Below are positions 1-5,876 of a stretch of 6,703 nucleotides of DNA, one piece after another. This stretch comes from an uncultured Oscillospiraceae bacterium. Its GTDB lineage: Bacteria > Bacillota > Clostridia > Oscillospirales > Oscillospiraceae. How positions within the stretch are numbered: the first letter of the stretch is position 1; each line of letters opens with the position of its first letter. The notes under the pieces were generated by a model, which saw nothing but the letters and a program-made list of their open reading frames with translations, made no database searches and was not told the origin of the DNA. Made by a program: the position numbers and the translations under genes. The stretch lies in contig CAADSF010000010.1 of assembly GCA_900751035.1 (NCBI GenBank), positions 1-6,703 on the forward strand, in the 5' to 3' direction.

Positions 1-708
1 CTTGAAATGCGCCGCCGCGTCAAGGAACAGCTCAAGAAGCTGGGCGGCATGGAGTTCTACGACGTCAATTTCTCGTATATTGACAACGACACCTTTGAAG
101 AACATTTCGTCTCCGTTCCCGAACAGGGCGGTGGAAAGCTGATCCCCGAAGGAATGTGCAATCCCGGTCAGGTCTACACGGTTTCACAGGGAAAGAGCGG
201 CATGATTGGCGTCTTCCGCCTGGAATCGCAGATGCTTCCCGGCAACGGCAAGTTTGATCGGACGGGACTAAACTCTGATGGTAAGTGCAAGGAAGCGGCA
301 AATACCGCCTTCAACTATCTGAAAGCGAACGGCAACCGCATCAGTGGTGCGATCAGCACCACAACGAAGGACTATATCATCAACTATCAGGATTTGCAGG
401 GCATCGGCATGACCGAGAAGCTGGCACTTCCCACGCTGATCGCACTCTGTTCGATTGCGCTCGGAAAGCCGACCCTTAGCAGTCTGGCGGTGCTGGGAGA
501 GATCAGCATTGCAGGAACCATGCTCAAAGTGGACGAGCTTGCAAACGCGCTTCAGGTTTGCCTTGACAGTGGCGCAAAGAAGGTGCTGCTACCGATTACA
601 TCGGCGGCTGATCTCGGACTTGTTCCGGCAGATTTGATCGGCTGCTTCAATCTTGTGTTCTATCAGAGTGCAGAGGACGCGGTATATAAGGCATTGGGCG
701 TTGAGTAA
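1..708 (+). CDS. brxL: BREX system Lon-like protein BrxL, C-terminal part (5' end outside window)
   Basis: This is the C-terminal third of BrxL, an AAA+/Lon-like protein that is usually the last core gene of type I and some other BREX phage-exclusion operons. The frame is already open at base 1, and the Met at 7 is internal, because family members are several hundred residues longer. Recognisable family segments are the RRVKEQLKKLGGMEFYDV stretch from base 10, the GGGKLIPEG block near 130-160, and the Lon-C-like block at about 397-660 (ALCSIALGKP, LGEISIAG, SGAKKVLLP). The protein ends in the typical ALGVE. Known for the family: BrxL forms ring-shaped DNA-binding assemblies and is needed for phage exclusion in several BREX systems. 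Odd: I see no canonical Lon Ser-Lys dyad; residues EK and an Ala-rich LANAL lie near the expected places. It ends 26 bases before the next gene on the same strand. A pglZ-type gene is expected upstream. Confidence 0.85.
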   Translation, partial: LEMRRRVKEQLKKLGGMEFYDVNFSYIDNDTFEEHFVSVPEQGGGKLIPEGMCNPGQVYTVSQGKSGMIGVFRLESQMLPGNGKFDRTGLNSDGKCKEAANTAFNYLKANGNRISGAISTTTKDYIINYQDLQGIGMTEKLALPTLIALCSIALGKPTLSSLAVLGEISIAGTMLKVDELANALQVCLDSGAKKVLLPITSAADLGLVPADLIGCFNLVFYQSAEDAVYKALGVE

Positions 709-734
709 TTCCGATCAAAAGGGGTGAGAACAAT

Positions 735-3269
735 ATGCGCTGTCCGTGGTGCGGAAGTCCGGTTATGATACGCGGGTCATCTTGGGAATGCGGCTGGTGC
801 GGAGATTTTGGAAGTCTGCAAAGGACACCGGCAAAAAAGTCTCCGGACACGACGAAGATCACGTTGACGCTTTCCTTCGTCTACCATGTTGATCTACCCG
901 AAACATGGAACGATCTGAAAAAAGCATTAAATCAGATTGCACCTAAAAACACCTTGCTCTCTCAGCTCCTCGGAAAAGTGCTGCTGCATCACATCTCAGC
1001 CGGAATCCAACACGCAGGAGCTTTGCCGGATGAGAAGAAGGCGGAGGAACTGCGGTCGTTCCTACATAATACCGCTGACCTGAATCTTGGCGAAAGCGCA
1101 GAAGAAATCATGCGTGATGCCAAGAAAGACGTTCTGTTCCGTGAAGAAGCAGCCCTTTCCGAAACGGACTGCGGTACGTTCTGGACAGAACTACTCTCGA
1201 CGCGCCCGGTGGAAGATTACTATAACCACGTCGATCCGGATGGATTGTTCGAACTGTTCTCCGAACTATCCTCTGCCTATGCCTACTTCGGCGGGAAAAA
1301 GGATGAGGAAATGGGCGAAGCGCAGGATTATCAAAATGCGCTGGAAGAAGCCTATCGCACCCATTGGCAGAACAAGGTGCTGCTGCACCCAGACGTGGAG
1401 CGCGCCAAACGTCTCTTGGCGCAGGGCAAGTTTCCGGATTACGAAGACATTTGCCGCGAGATTTTACTGGTCGAATACCCGGAGGAAGTCCCGCATGAAA
1501 CTGCCGAGGATTTCGATGAATTGTCGTGGGAACGTGTTCTGGATGATGTATTTACGAGAGACCCGGAAAAGAGCATCCAGATGTGGCGGCGGCTTTTGGA
1601 CATCGCAGAGCCGTCTCTAAAAATCAACGCTAAAACTGCCGAAAAACTTCTCCCGGACTGGGATTGGCTGGAGTCTCCAACGGACGATCAGGCTCTTCCG
1701 CTTTTGGTCGCGTTGGAGGATGCGCGGTTTGTGTCGCAGATTTTTGAGAGCGCGTACCTCGGCAGATTGCAGTTCAGTGTTCTGGAGATCTGTCGGGATT
1801 GTGGGGAGGAAACGCTGGCGCGGCATTGTATGGACCTTGCACTGAAAAATCCCTGTCTGGAGGAGCAGTGGAGGAAGCGGTATACACAGGTCCTTGCGGC
1901 TGCACCTTCTTCAAAACGCACAAAGCCACCTGCCCGTGCACTTGCAAGACAGCCCGTCAGCACACAGAAAAAGCCGACTGGCGAAAGCTATTATCAGTTC
2001 TGCAATGTGCAGTTCAAGGAGGATGGAGCGGCGTATGCCTATCTGACCGGGGGAATTTCGCTGAAAGCAGGCGATTTTGTAGTCGTTCCGATCGGCGATC
2101 ATCAAGCAGAAAAGCTTGCTCGGGTGACAGAGGTGTTCGTTTGCAGCACACAGAATGCGCCATATCCGCCGGAGAAGGCGAAATTTGTGCTCCGCAAATC
2201 TGAACGGACAGCCTTTCCGGAACGCACAAAGCCGCAGCATCCTGCTCCGAAGCAGGCAGCCGCGCCAGCACCGACTGAATCGAAGCGCGCAGTTCCGCCT
2301 GTGCAGTCCGCACCGACCGCAAATCCGCAGAAGTCTGCGCCGACTGTACAATCGGCATTCACACCGCCGATCGTCAGCCAGACGCCGACGGAGCCAGAAA
2401 TAACCGAAAAGAAATCTACGCTGTCAAAGAAGCCGTTTCCGTTTGGGAAGCTCATCGCGGCAGTTCTGGCAGTAGCCGTGATTGCTGGTATCTCTATTTC
2501 CGTCTCGAACCGCAATAAGCAGAGAGCGGCAGCTTATGAAGCCGCCCTGCACGAGCTGTCAAACGGCAATTACACTTCTGCCGAACATGGCTTCTCGGAG
2601 CTTTCCGGCTATCGGGATGCTGCTTCACTGTCCGTCTACTGCAAGTACGCCGATATGTACAAAGACAGGACGGACTACGCAGGCGGGCAGGATGAACTTT
2701 CAAACATCACGCTGCAATATGACACGAACTGGCAGCAGGATGTTGACGCACTGGAGACCCGCGTCAAGGGCTATAAAGCAGAGAAAGACGCTGTCGAGGA
2801 AGCCGAGCGTCAACGCATCGCTGCGGAGAATGCCGCAAAGCGGGAGCAAAGTCTGAAAGATCAGTATTCCGGAAAGTTGCCTGTGGATGGTATGCCTGTG
2901 AGCTGCTTGAAGTACACGTCACTTGGATCACCCACCAAAACCGAAAAATGTCAGTTCTATGACAGCATGGATGTCCATAGGCGGTACAAAATCCTGCGTT
3001 GGTACAACAGTGAAGGGCAGACCGTAGCATACTGTCACTCTCATCAGCCAAAGGGTGCGTATACAGAAGTCATTTATGCCTTCACTTATTATGAGACGCC
3101 CATCGGTCGTCCGAACTCTGCCCCTGCTTGGACGCCGCCGAGTACATCGGGCAGTAGCAATTCCGGAAGCGTCCGGGATGACTACGACAATCCCGAAGAC
3201 CTCTGGGAAGATAACCCGGACTGGTATGAGGACGAGGATGAAGCGTGGGATGAGTGGGAGAATGGTTAG
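735..3269 (+). CDS. Zinc-ribbon, single-TM, TPR-like protein of unknown function (844 aa)
   Basis: I do not recognise a named family for the whole protein. It starts at ATG 735 behind AGGGGTGAG. An N-terminal zinc ribbon has Cys3, Cys6, Cys19 and Cys22 in two CPWCG/CGWCG knuckles. A long helical acidic region (about 45-395) follows. Residues 419-488 (YYQF...KFVLRK, with GDFVVVPIG) resemble a small beta domain common in Firmicute zinc-ribbon proteins and reminiscent of the PriA N-terminal domain. Residues about 497-563 are a Pro/Ala/Thr-rich linker. One hydrophobic helix spans about 573-591 (LIAAVLAVAVIAG). Five lysines just before it suggest N-inside, C-outside topology. After it come a TPR-like YEAAL...GNYTSAEHGFSEL...YRDA repeat (about 600-640), a coiled-coil-like KAEKDAVEEAERQRIAAENAAKRE stretch broken by charged residues, a Tyr-rich domain, and a very acidic Asp/Glu/Trp tail. 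Lying between brxL and DNA-acting genes, it may be a membrane-linked sensor or effector of the defence locus. This role is inference. Confidence 0.85.
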   Translation: MRCPWCGSPVMIRGSSWECGWCGDFGSLQRTPAKKSPDTTKITLTLSFVYHVDLPETWNDLKKALNQIAPKNTLLSQLLGKVLLHHISAGIQHAGALPDEKKAEELRSFLHNTADLNLGESAEEIMRDAKKDVLFREEAALSETDCGTFWTELLSTRPVEDYYNHVDPDGLFELFSELSSAYAYFGGKKDEEMGEAQDYQNALEEAYRTHWQNKVLLHPDVERAKRLLAQGKFPDYEDICREILLVEYPEEVPHETAEDFDELSWERVLDDVFTRDPEKSIQMWRRLLDIAEPSLKINAKTAEKLLPDWDWLESPTDDQALPLLVALEDARFVSQIFESAYLGRLQFSVLEICRDCGEETLARHCMDLALKNPCLEEQWRKRYTQVLAAAPSSKRTKPPARALARQPVSTQKKPTGESYYQFCNVQFKEDGAAYAYLTGGISLKAGDFVVVPIGDHQAEKLARVTEVFVCSTQNAPYPPEKAKFVLRKSERTAFPERTKPQHPAPKQAAAPAPTESKRAVPPVQSAPTANPQKSAPTVQSAFTPPIVSQTPTEPEITEKKSTLSKKPFPFGKLIAAVLAVAVIAGISISVSNRNKQRAAAYEAALHELSNGNYTSAEHGFSELSGYRDAASLSVYCKYADMYKDRTDYAGGQDELSNITLQYDTNWQQDVDALETRVKGYKAEKDAVEEAERQRIAAENAAKREQSLKDQYSGKLPVDGMPVSCLKYTSLGSPTKTEKCQFYDSMDVHRRYKILRWYNSEGQTVAYCHSHQPKGAYTEVIYAFTYYETPIGRPNSAPAWTPPSTSGSSNSGSVRDDYDNPEDLWEDNPDWYEDEDEAWDEWENG

Positions 3270-3280
3270 GAGGTTATTTT

Positions 3281-3625
3281 ATGGATCTACAACGAGCAAA
3301 AGAACTGTTATCCGGCTTGGCAGACGGCGTTGATCCGCTGACGGGAGAGGTCCTGCCGGAGGATCATGTGTGCAACAAGGCTGAAATCATTCGGGCGTTT
3401 CACTGTGTTCTGAAGGCGCTTCCAGGAAAGCCGCCGAAGCCGCAGCCCGAAAATGCGGGCAAGCCTTGGAACGATGCGGACGATGCAGTCCTCTGCCAGA
3501 TGTTCGATGCCGGAGGCAGCAGAAAGGAAATGTGCGCCTACTTCAAACGCTCGGAGGGCAGCATAACCTCTCGGCTGGTGCGGTTGGGTAAGATTGCTGA
3601 TCGGGAAGAATTCAGAAATAAATGA
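3281..3625 (+). CDS. Small protein with Myb/SANT-like C-terminal helix-turn-helix (114 aa)
   Basis: The start is ATG 3281, seven bases after a GGAGG that overlaps the previous stop codon, so translation is likely coupled; an in-frame ATG at 3254 lies inside the upstream gene and lacks such a site. The N-terminal half (LLSGLADGVDPLTGEVLPED ... IIRAFHCVLKAL) matches a small conserved module that I know from bacterial hypothetical proteins but cannot name. After a Pro-rich spacer (GKPPKPQPENAGK), residues from PWNDADDAVLCQMFDAGGSRKEMCAYFKRSEGS onward have the PW-xx-DD-xx-L ... I-x-SRLVRLGKI layout of a Myb/SANT-like HTH. It probably binds DNA, either as a regulator or as a DNA-recognising partner of the adjacent glycosylase-like protein; that role is inferred from context only. 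Its stop TGA is one base from the next ATG. Confidence 0.8.
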   Translation: MDLQRAKELLSGLADGVDPLTGEVLPEDHVCNKAEIIRAFHCVLKALPGKPPKPQPENAGKPWNDADDAVLCQMFDAGGSRKEMCAYFKRSEGSITSRLVRLGKIADREEFRNK

Positions 3626-3626
3626 T

Positions 3627-4379
3627 ATGAATAATGACGTCGTATCAAAAGAATTACAATATCAAGAACTGATTGCCGATGTCCAGAAGGCATATCTGTC
3701 AGAAAGCCGTGAACTCCGTTGGTGCAAGGAATGTAAAGAGATCAATCTATGGGCGTACTGGCAAGGGCGTGGACACTTAGATGCGGATATCATGCTGGTT
3801 GGTCAGGACTGGGGCTGCCCTTGGGATACGCCTTCCGTTGCAACCATGAAAAACGTATGCGACATGAACTGCGGGAAAGCGGTAAGCTATATGCGCAGAA
3901 ATGACAGCATTACAGATAAGAATCTAATTCAGCTATTCCGCACAATTGGCTTTGATATTTTATCTGACGATCCGAAATTGTTCTTTACCAATCTCGTAAT
4001 GGGCTACAGATTGAAAGGAACGAGTGGCGGTTTCAAAACAGCTTGGGCCAATGCGGATGCGCCGTTCTTTCGCAGATTGGTTGATATCATACATCCGCGT
4101 ATACTGCTCTGTTTGGGTAAGGATACCTTTCGGTGTACGCTCCGTGCGCTTGGATTGCAGCGGCTACCGGTCATACGAAACTATAATCGATTCATCGAAA
4201 GCAGTGAAAATCCTGTTCAAATCCACCTTGGTGATGACGAAACCACGTTTGTTTTTGCGCTTGCGCACTGCGGCGTTATGGGTACGCTGAACCGCAATCG
4301 CGGAACAAGCGAAAAAGCATCTCTCAATAAACAGATACAGGATTGGTCAAAAATCACACCTTTTCTCTGCGAAATCTGA
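3627..4379 (+). CDS. Uracil-DNA glycosylase superfamily protein (250 aa)
   Basis: The protein appears to have the UDG fold: a motif-1-like IMLVGQDWG (residues 56-63; compare GQDPYH and GEAPG of known families), FFTNLVMGYR (119-128; compare the YVTN-x-VKCRP strand of family 4), the central PRILLCLGKDTF (157-168), and AHCGVMG (213-219) in the place of the motif-2 His-Pro-Ser loop. Cys33 and Cys36 (WCKEC), with Cys64, Cys78 and Cys82, could bind a 4Fe-4S cluster as in family 4 enzymes. Family enzymes flip out and excise damaged or modified bases. Start: ATG 3627 lies one base after the previous stop, suggesting coupling, but no strong Shine-Dalgarno is visible; a TTG at 3594, in frame, is the alternative. 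By hand count, 60-base blocks at 3661 and 3961 are 47% and 38% GC, against 62% at 1381 and 67% at 4741, so this gene may have been acquired separately. A defence role is inferred from its position behind brxL. Confidence 0.75.
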   Translation: MNNDVVSKELQYQELIADVQKAYLSESRELRWCKECKEINLWAYWQGRGHLDADIMLVGQDWGCPWDTPSVATMKNVCDMNCGKAVSYMRRNDSITDKNLIQLFRTIGFDILSDDPKLFFTNLVMGYRLKGTSGGFKTAWANADAPFFRRLVDIIHPRILLCLGKDTFRCTLRALGLQRLPVIRNYNRFIESSENPVQIHLGDDETTFVFALAHCGVMGTLNRNRGTSEKASLNKQIQDWSKITPFLCEI

Positions 4380-4420
4380 GCGCTCTGCAACTCAAATTCT
4401 CACTCGCTATAGACAAAGAA

Positions 4421-4450
4421 TACGCGGCCGGCAAATTTGTCGGCCGCGTA
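4421..4450. terminator. Strong bidirectional hairpin terminator between convergent genes
   Basis: The arms TACGCGGCCG (4421-4430) and CGGCCGCGTA (4441-4450) are perfectly complementary, and the inner GCAAATTTGT can extend the stem. On the plus strand an AT-rich run ATTTTATATTTTT follows directly, giving a Rho-independent terminator for the brxL-to-glycosylase operon, 41 bases after its last stop. On the minus strand the stem begins three bases past the stop of the DUF6076-like gene and is followed by TTCTTTGTCT, so it can serve both genes. Confidence 0.85.
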
Positions 4451-4453
4451 ATT

Positions 4454-5413
4454 TTATATTTTTGAGTCGCGGAGCCACTGCTGGAATTGCTCCAGCGAGA
4501 TGATCTCGCGGTCACACTTCTTCTTTTCTTCTCTGGCCTGCTCGCTCCACGCATAAAACTGCTCGTCGGTGATGCGCCCGGCTTTGATCCACGCGAAGCG
4601 CTTTTTATACTCCTTGCGGTACGCCTTGAAAATCGGGTCGTCGGTCTGCTTTTTCGTCCACTGCCGGAACGCGCCGATCTCGCGGCAGCGCTGCTCACCG
4701 TACTTTACCGGGCGCTCGCAGTACTCCGCGCTCACGCGCCCAGTCTGCGGAAACCAGCGGCCGCAATTTTTGCAGCGGCGCACGGTCACGCCGCGCTCGA
4801 CGCAGCTCCGCAGCGAATAGTCGATCATGTCGCGCACGGCGGACGAGTACAAAACAGGCGCGCACCGTCCCGGCTCGACCGGTTCAAAGCTCAGCGGGAT
4901 CGGCTTAAATCGGAACAGTTCCGGATCTCTCGGCTGGTCGTGATGGTAGTTTTTCGCCGCCTGTTTCTGCGGTTCGCGACCGGCGGAGTCCACGTCCAGC
5001 ACGCATTCAAAAAACTTCTCGACCTGCTTCCTCGTCTCTGAAAACTGCTTTGCAAACTCCTTTAAGTCCAAAGCAATCGCCTGAATTTCCGCTTGATCGT
5101 AGCCATTTACGGAAAAACAGCCGAAGCTGCGCGTATATAAAAGGCGAAGATAAATGTGCTTCTCAGCCAGTATACCCAACTCTACCATCGCAGCTGTATA
5201 CGCTTCACGGGCGCGGCTCTCAACGAAGCGCTCCCAATTCACGCTGATGCGTTCCAGCATCGGCGTGATTTCTTTTTCGTCCAGTTCCAGAAACGTCAGC
5301 AGACTTTCCAAAAACGGAAGTTCCAGCTGCTTGGACGGCAGCCCCTGCATTCCGAACGCATCGTTTTCAAAAAACTCCCTCTCACCGGAGAAATACATCT
5401 TCGCATACCACAT
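4454..5413 (-). CDS. DUF6076-like protein with C-terminal CGNR-like zinc finger (319 aa)
   Basis: The overall layout matches proteins annotated as DUF6076, common in Clostridia and often found in mobile-element neighbourhoods; the function is unknown. The N-terminal two thirds are helical with no motif that I recognise. The signature is near residues 211-245: RRCKNCGRWFPQTGR, then EYC and a further Cys, giving Cys214-x2-Cys217-x14-Cys232-x10-Cys243, which resembles a CGNR-type zinc finger. The C-terminal tail is rich in Lys, Arg and Trp (RQWTKKQTDD, YRKEYKKRFAW), suggesting nucleic-acid binding. I place the start at ATG 5413 because GAGGTGA lies about five bases upstream of it. The GTG at 5422 overlaps that ribosome binding site. 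The gene converges on the defence operon and diverges from the excisionase module. GC is high by eye (67% in one block). A regulatory or element-maintenance role is only a guess. Confidence 0.8.
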   Translation of the reverse strand: MWYAKMYFSGEREFFENDAFGMQGLPSKQLELPFLESLLTFLELDEKEITPMLERISVNWERFVESRAREAYTAAMVELGILAEKHIYLRLLYTRSFGCFSVNGYDQAEIQAIALDLKEFAKQFSETRKQVEKFFECVLDVDSAGREPQKQAAKNYHHDQPRDPELFRFKPIPLSFEPVEPGRCAPVLYSSAVRDMIDYSLRSCVERGVTVRRCKNCGRWFPQTGRVSAEYCERPVKYGEQRCREIGAFRQWTKKQTDDPIFKAYRKEYKKRFAWIKAGRITDEQFYAWSEQAREEKKKCDREIISLEQFQQWLRDSKI

Positions 5414-5444
5414 AGCTCTCACCTCAAATATGGACTAATTGTAA

Positions 5445-5450
5445 ATTATA
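5445..5450 (-). promoter_or_regulatory. Possible -10 box for the DUF6076-like gene
   Basis: On the minus strand a perfect TATAAT lies about 32 bases before the chosen ATG at 5413. No good -35 element sits at 16-18 bases; a TTGTCA exists but only 13 bases away. It lies within about 15 bases of the plus-strand TTGACA, so the two divergent promoters, if real, would nearly abut and could share a regulator. Confidence 0.35.
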
Positions 5451-5462
5451 AATGCAATAGTC

Positions 5463-5491
5463 TTGACAAATATATATCCCTATGTTACCTT
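5463..5491 (+). promoter_or_regulatory. Promoter of the excisionase/HTH operon leader
   Basis: A consensus TTGACA (5463-5468) is followed after 17 bases by TACCTT (5486-5491), which is a weak -10 but is preceded by TG one base upstream (extended -10). The predicted start is near 5498, leaving a leader of almost 380 bases before the excisionase-like gene. The consensus -35 and correct spacing support it; the poor -10 limits confidence and would fit an activator-dependent promoter. Confidence 0.5.
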
Positions 5492-5500
5492 AAAACCAGA

Positions 5501-5548
5501 AAGCTGTCTAAATTATTTTATCATAGTCTAGCACTGCATAGACAGCTT
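5501..5548 (+). repeat. 10-bp perfect inverted repeat at the start of the leader
   Basis: AAGCTGTCTA (5501-5510) and TAGACAGCTT (5539-5548) are exact reverse complements, separated by 28 AT-rich bases. A shorter pair inside, GTCTA (5526-5530) with TAGAC (5539-5543), could form an alternative hairpin. In RNA this would be a 5'-end stem-loop immediately after the predicted transcription start; in DNA it could be a dimeric operator or a recombinase/excisionase site. The sequence does not decide between these. Confidence 0.6.
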
Positions 5549-5576
5549 GTCAACGGTAAGCTGCTCTGCACCTTGA

Positions 5577-5720
5577 AAATTTCACACCCATCTCCAAAGA
5601 CGATACTCGCTGGAGAAGTATGCCGCGACGCTGCAAGAGCAGCCAGCATACCAAGGCGAAGCCAACGCTGTGTGCGTCAACAAAAGGCCGCAGGGCAGGA
5701 ACGGGTATGGAGAATGGTAA
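5577..5720 (+). pseudogene. Short protein-like reading frame without a standard start (47 codons)
   Basis: Between stops at 5574 and 5718 this frame reads ...SLEKYAATLQEQPAYQGEAN, then AVCVNKRPQGRNGYGEW. Its composition and codon use look like real coding sequence rather than a shadow. No ATG, GTG or TTG start is present in the frame, so it may be the 3' remnant of a lost gene, a frame entered by frameshift, or a conserved leader element. I do not recognise the protein. The TAA at its end is overlapped by an ATG at 5714. Confidence 0.35.
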
Positions 5721-5844
5721 CAGGAAAAGAAAAAACCGTCCGGCTGCTGCAACAGTCGGACGGCGCGCCGCGTTTCGGAAAACACGGACTGCAACTGTGT
5801 TCAGTCTAACAGAGGGACCTCCGAAACGCAAGTTTTTTCTCTGA
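5707..5844 (+). CDS. Possible basic leader peptide (45 aa), doubtful
   Basis: An ATG at 5707 has AGGA six bases upstream and opens a 45-codon frame (MENGNRKRKNRPAAATVGRR...), rich in Arg and Lys, that runs through both leader hairpins and stops just after the T-run. A longer version of the same frame begins at ATG 5620, behind GGAG (5612-5615), which lies in the small inverted repeat TCTCCA/TGGAGA (5591-5596/5611-5616). A ribosome moving on this frame would melt the terminator hairpin at 5770-5829. A competing 31-codon frame from ATG 5714 ends at 5809, inside the hairpin loop. None is recognised; all could be chance frames in a structured RNA. Confidence 0.25.
   Translation: MENGNRKRKNRPAAATVGRRAAFRKTRTATVFSLTEGPPKRKFFL
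5736..5763 (+). promoter_or_regulatory. Leader hairpin
   Basis: CCGTCCGGCTG (5736-5746) pairs with CAGTCGGACGG (5753-5763) over 11 base pairs with one G-U, closing a six-base loop CTGCAA. It follows an A-rich run and lies just before the terminator-like hairpin, without a T-run of its own. It is probably a structural element of the leader RNA, for example a pause hairpin. Confidence 0.6.
5770..5838 (+). terminator. Terminator-like attenuator before the excisionase gene
   Basis: GCGTTTCGGA (5770-5779) and TCCGAAACGC (5820-5829) form a perfect 10-bp stem around a 40-base loop that has its own small complementary pieces (ACAC with GTGT, GACTG with CAGTC). The stem is followed by AAG and six Ts (5833-5838), the layout of an intrinsic terminator. 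It lies 38 bases before the excisionase start and downstream of the predicted promoter, so it would act as an attenuator. The long loop makes it less certain than an ordinary terminator. Confidence 0.6.
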
Positions 5845-5867
5845 AATTTCTAAAATCAGATGGAGGT
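5817..5867 (+). promoter_or_regulatory. Shine-Dalgarno of the excisionase gene and its anti-SD partner
   Basis: GGAGGT (5862-5867), ten bases before the TTG start at 5877, is the excisionase ribosome binding site. ACCTCC at 5817-5822 is its exact reverse complement, with one more G-U pair possible. Bases 5820-5822 also belong to the 3' arm of the terminator-like stem, so the two pairings exclude each other: either the terminator forms or the ribosome binding site can be masked. Confidence 0.5.
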
Positions 5868-5876
5868 AAAAAGACT

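Noticed and set aside
2102..2515. 137-codon minus-strand open frame inside the 844-aa gene
   Set aside because: It is antisense to the Pro/Ala-rich linker and membrane helix codons; its Gly/Ala/Phe-rich product is explained by that composition.
3594..3626. Upstream TTG start for the glycosylase-like gene
   Set aside because: It overlaps the end of the SANT-like gene and has no clear ribosome binding site. ATG 3627, one base after the upstream stop, is more likely, though the choice is not certain.
4487..5041. 184-codon plus-strand open frame opposite the DUF6076-like gene
   Set aside because: It is antisense to a gene with a clear zinc-finger signature and ribosome binding site, and its product is low-complexity Leu/Arg/Ala-rich, as expected for a shadow in GC-rich coding DNA.
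5414..5422. GTG start at 5422 for the DUF6076-like gene
   Set aside because: The GTG lies inside the GAGGTGA that serves as ribosome binding site for the ATG at 5413.
5501..5548. Element attachment (att) site at the inverted repeat
   Set aside because: No second copy of either arm as a direct repeat and no integrase gene are visible in the window, so an attachment site cannot be supported.
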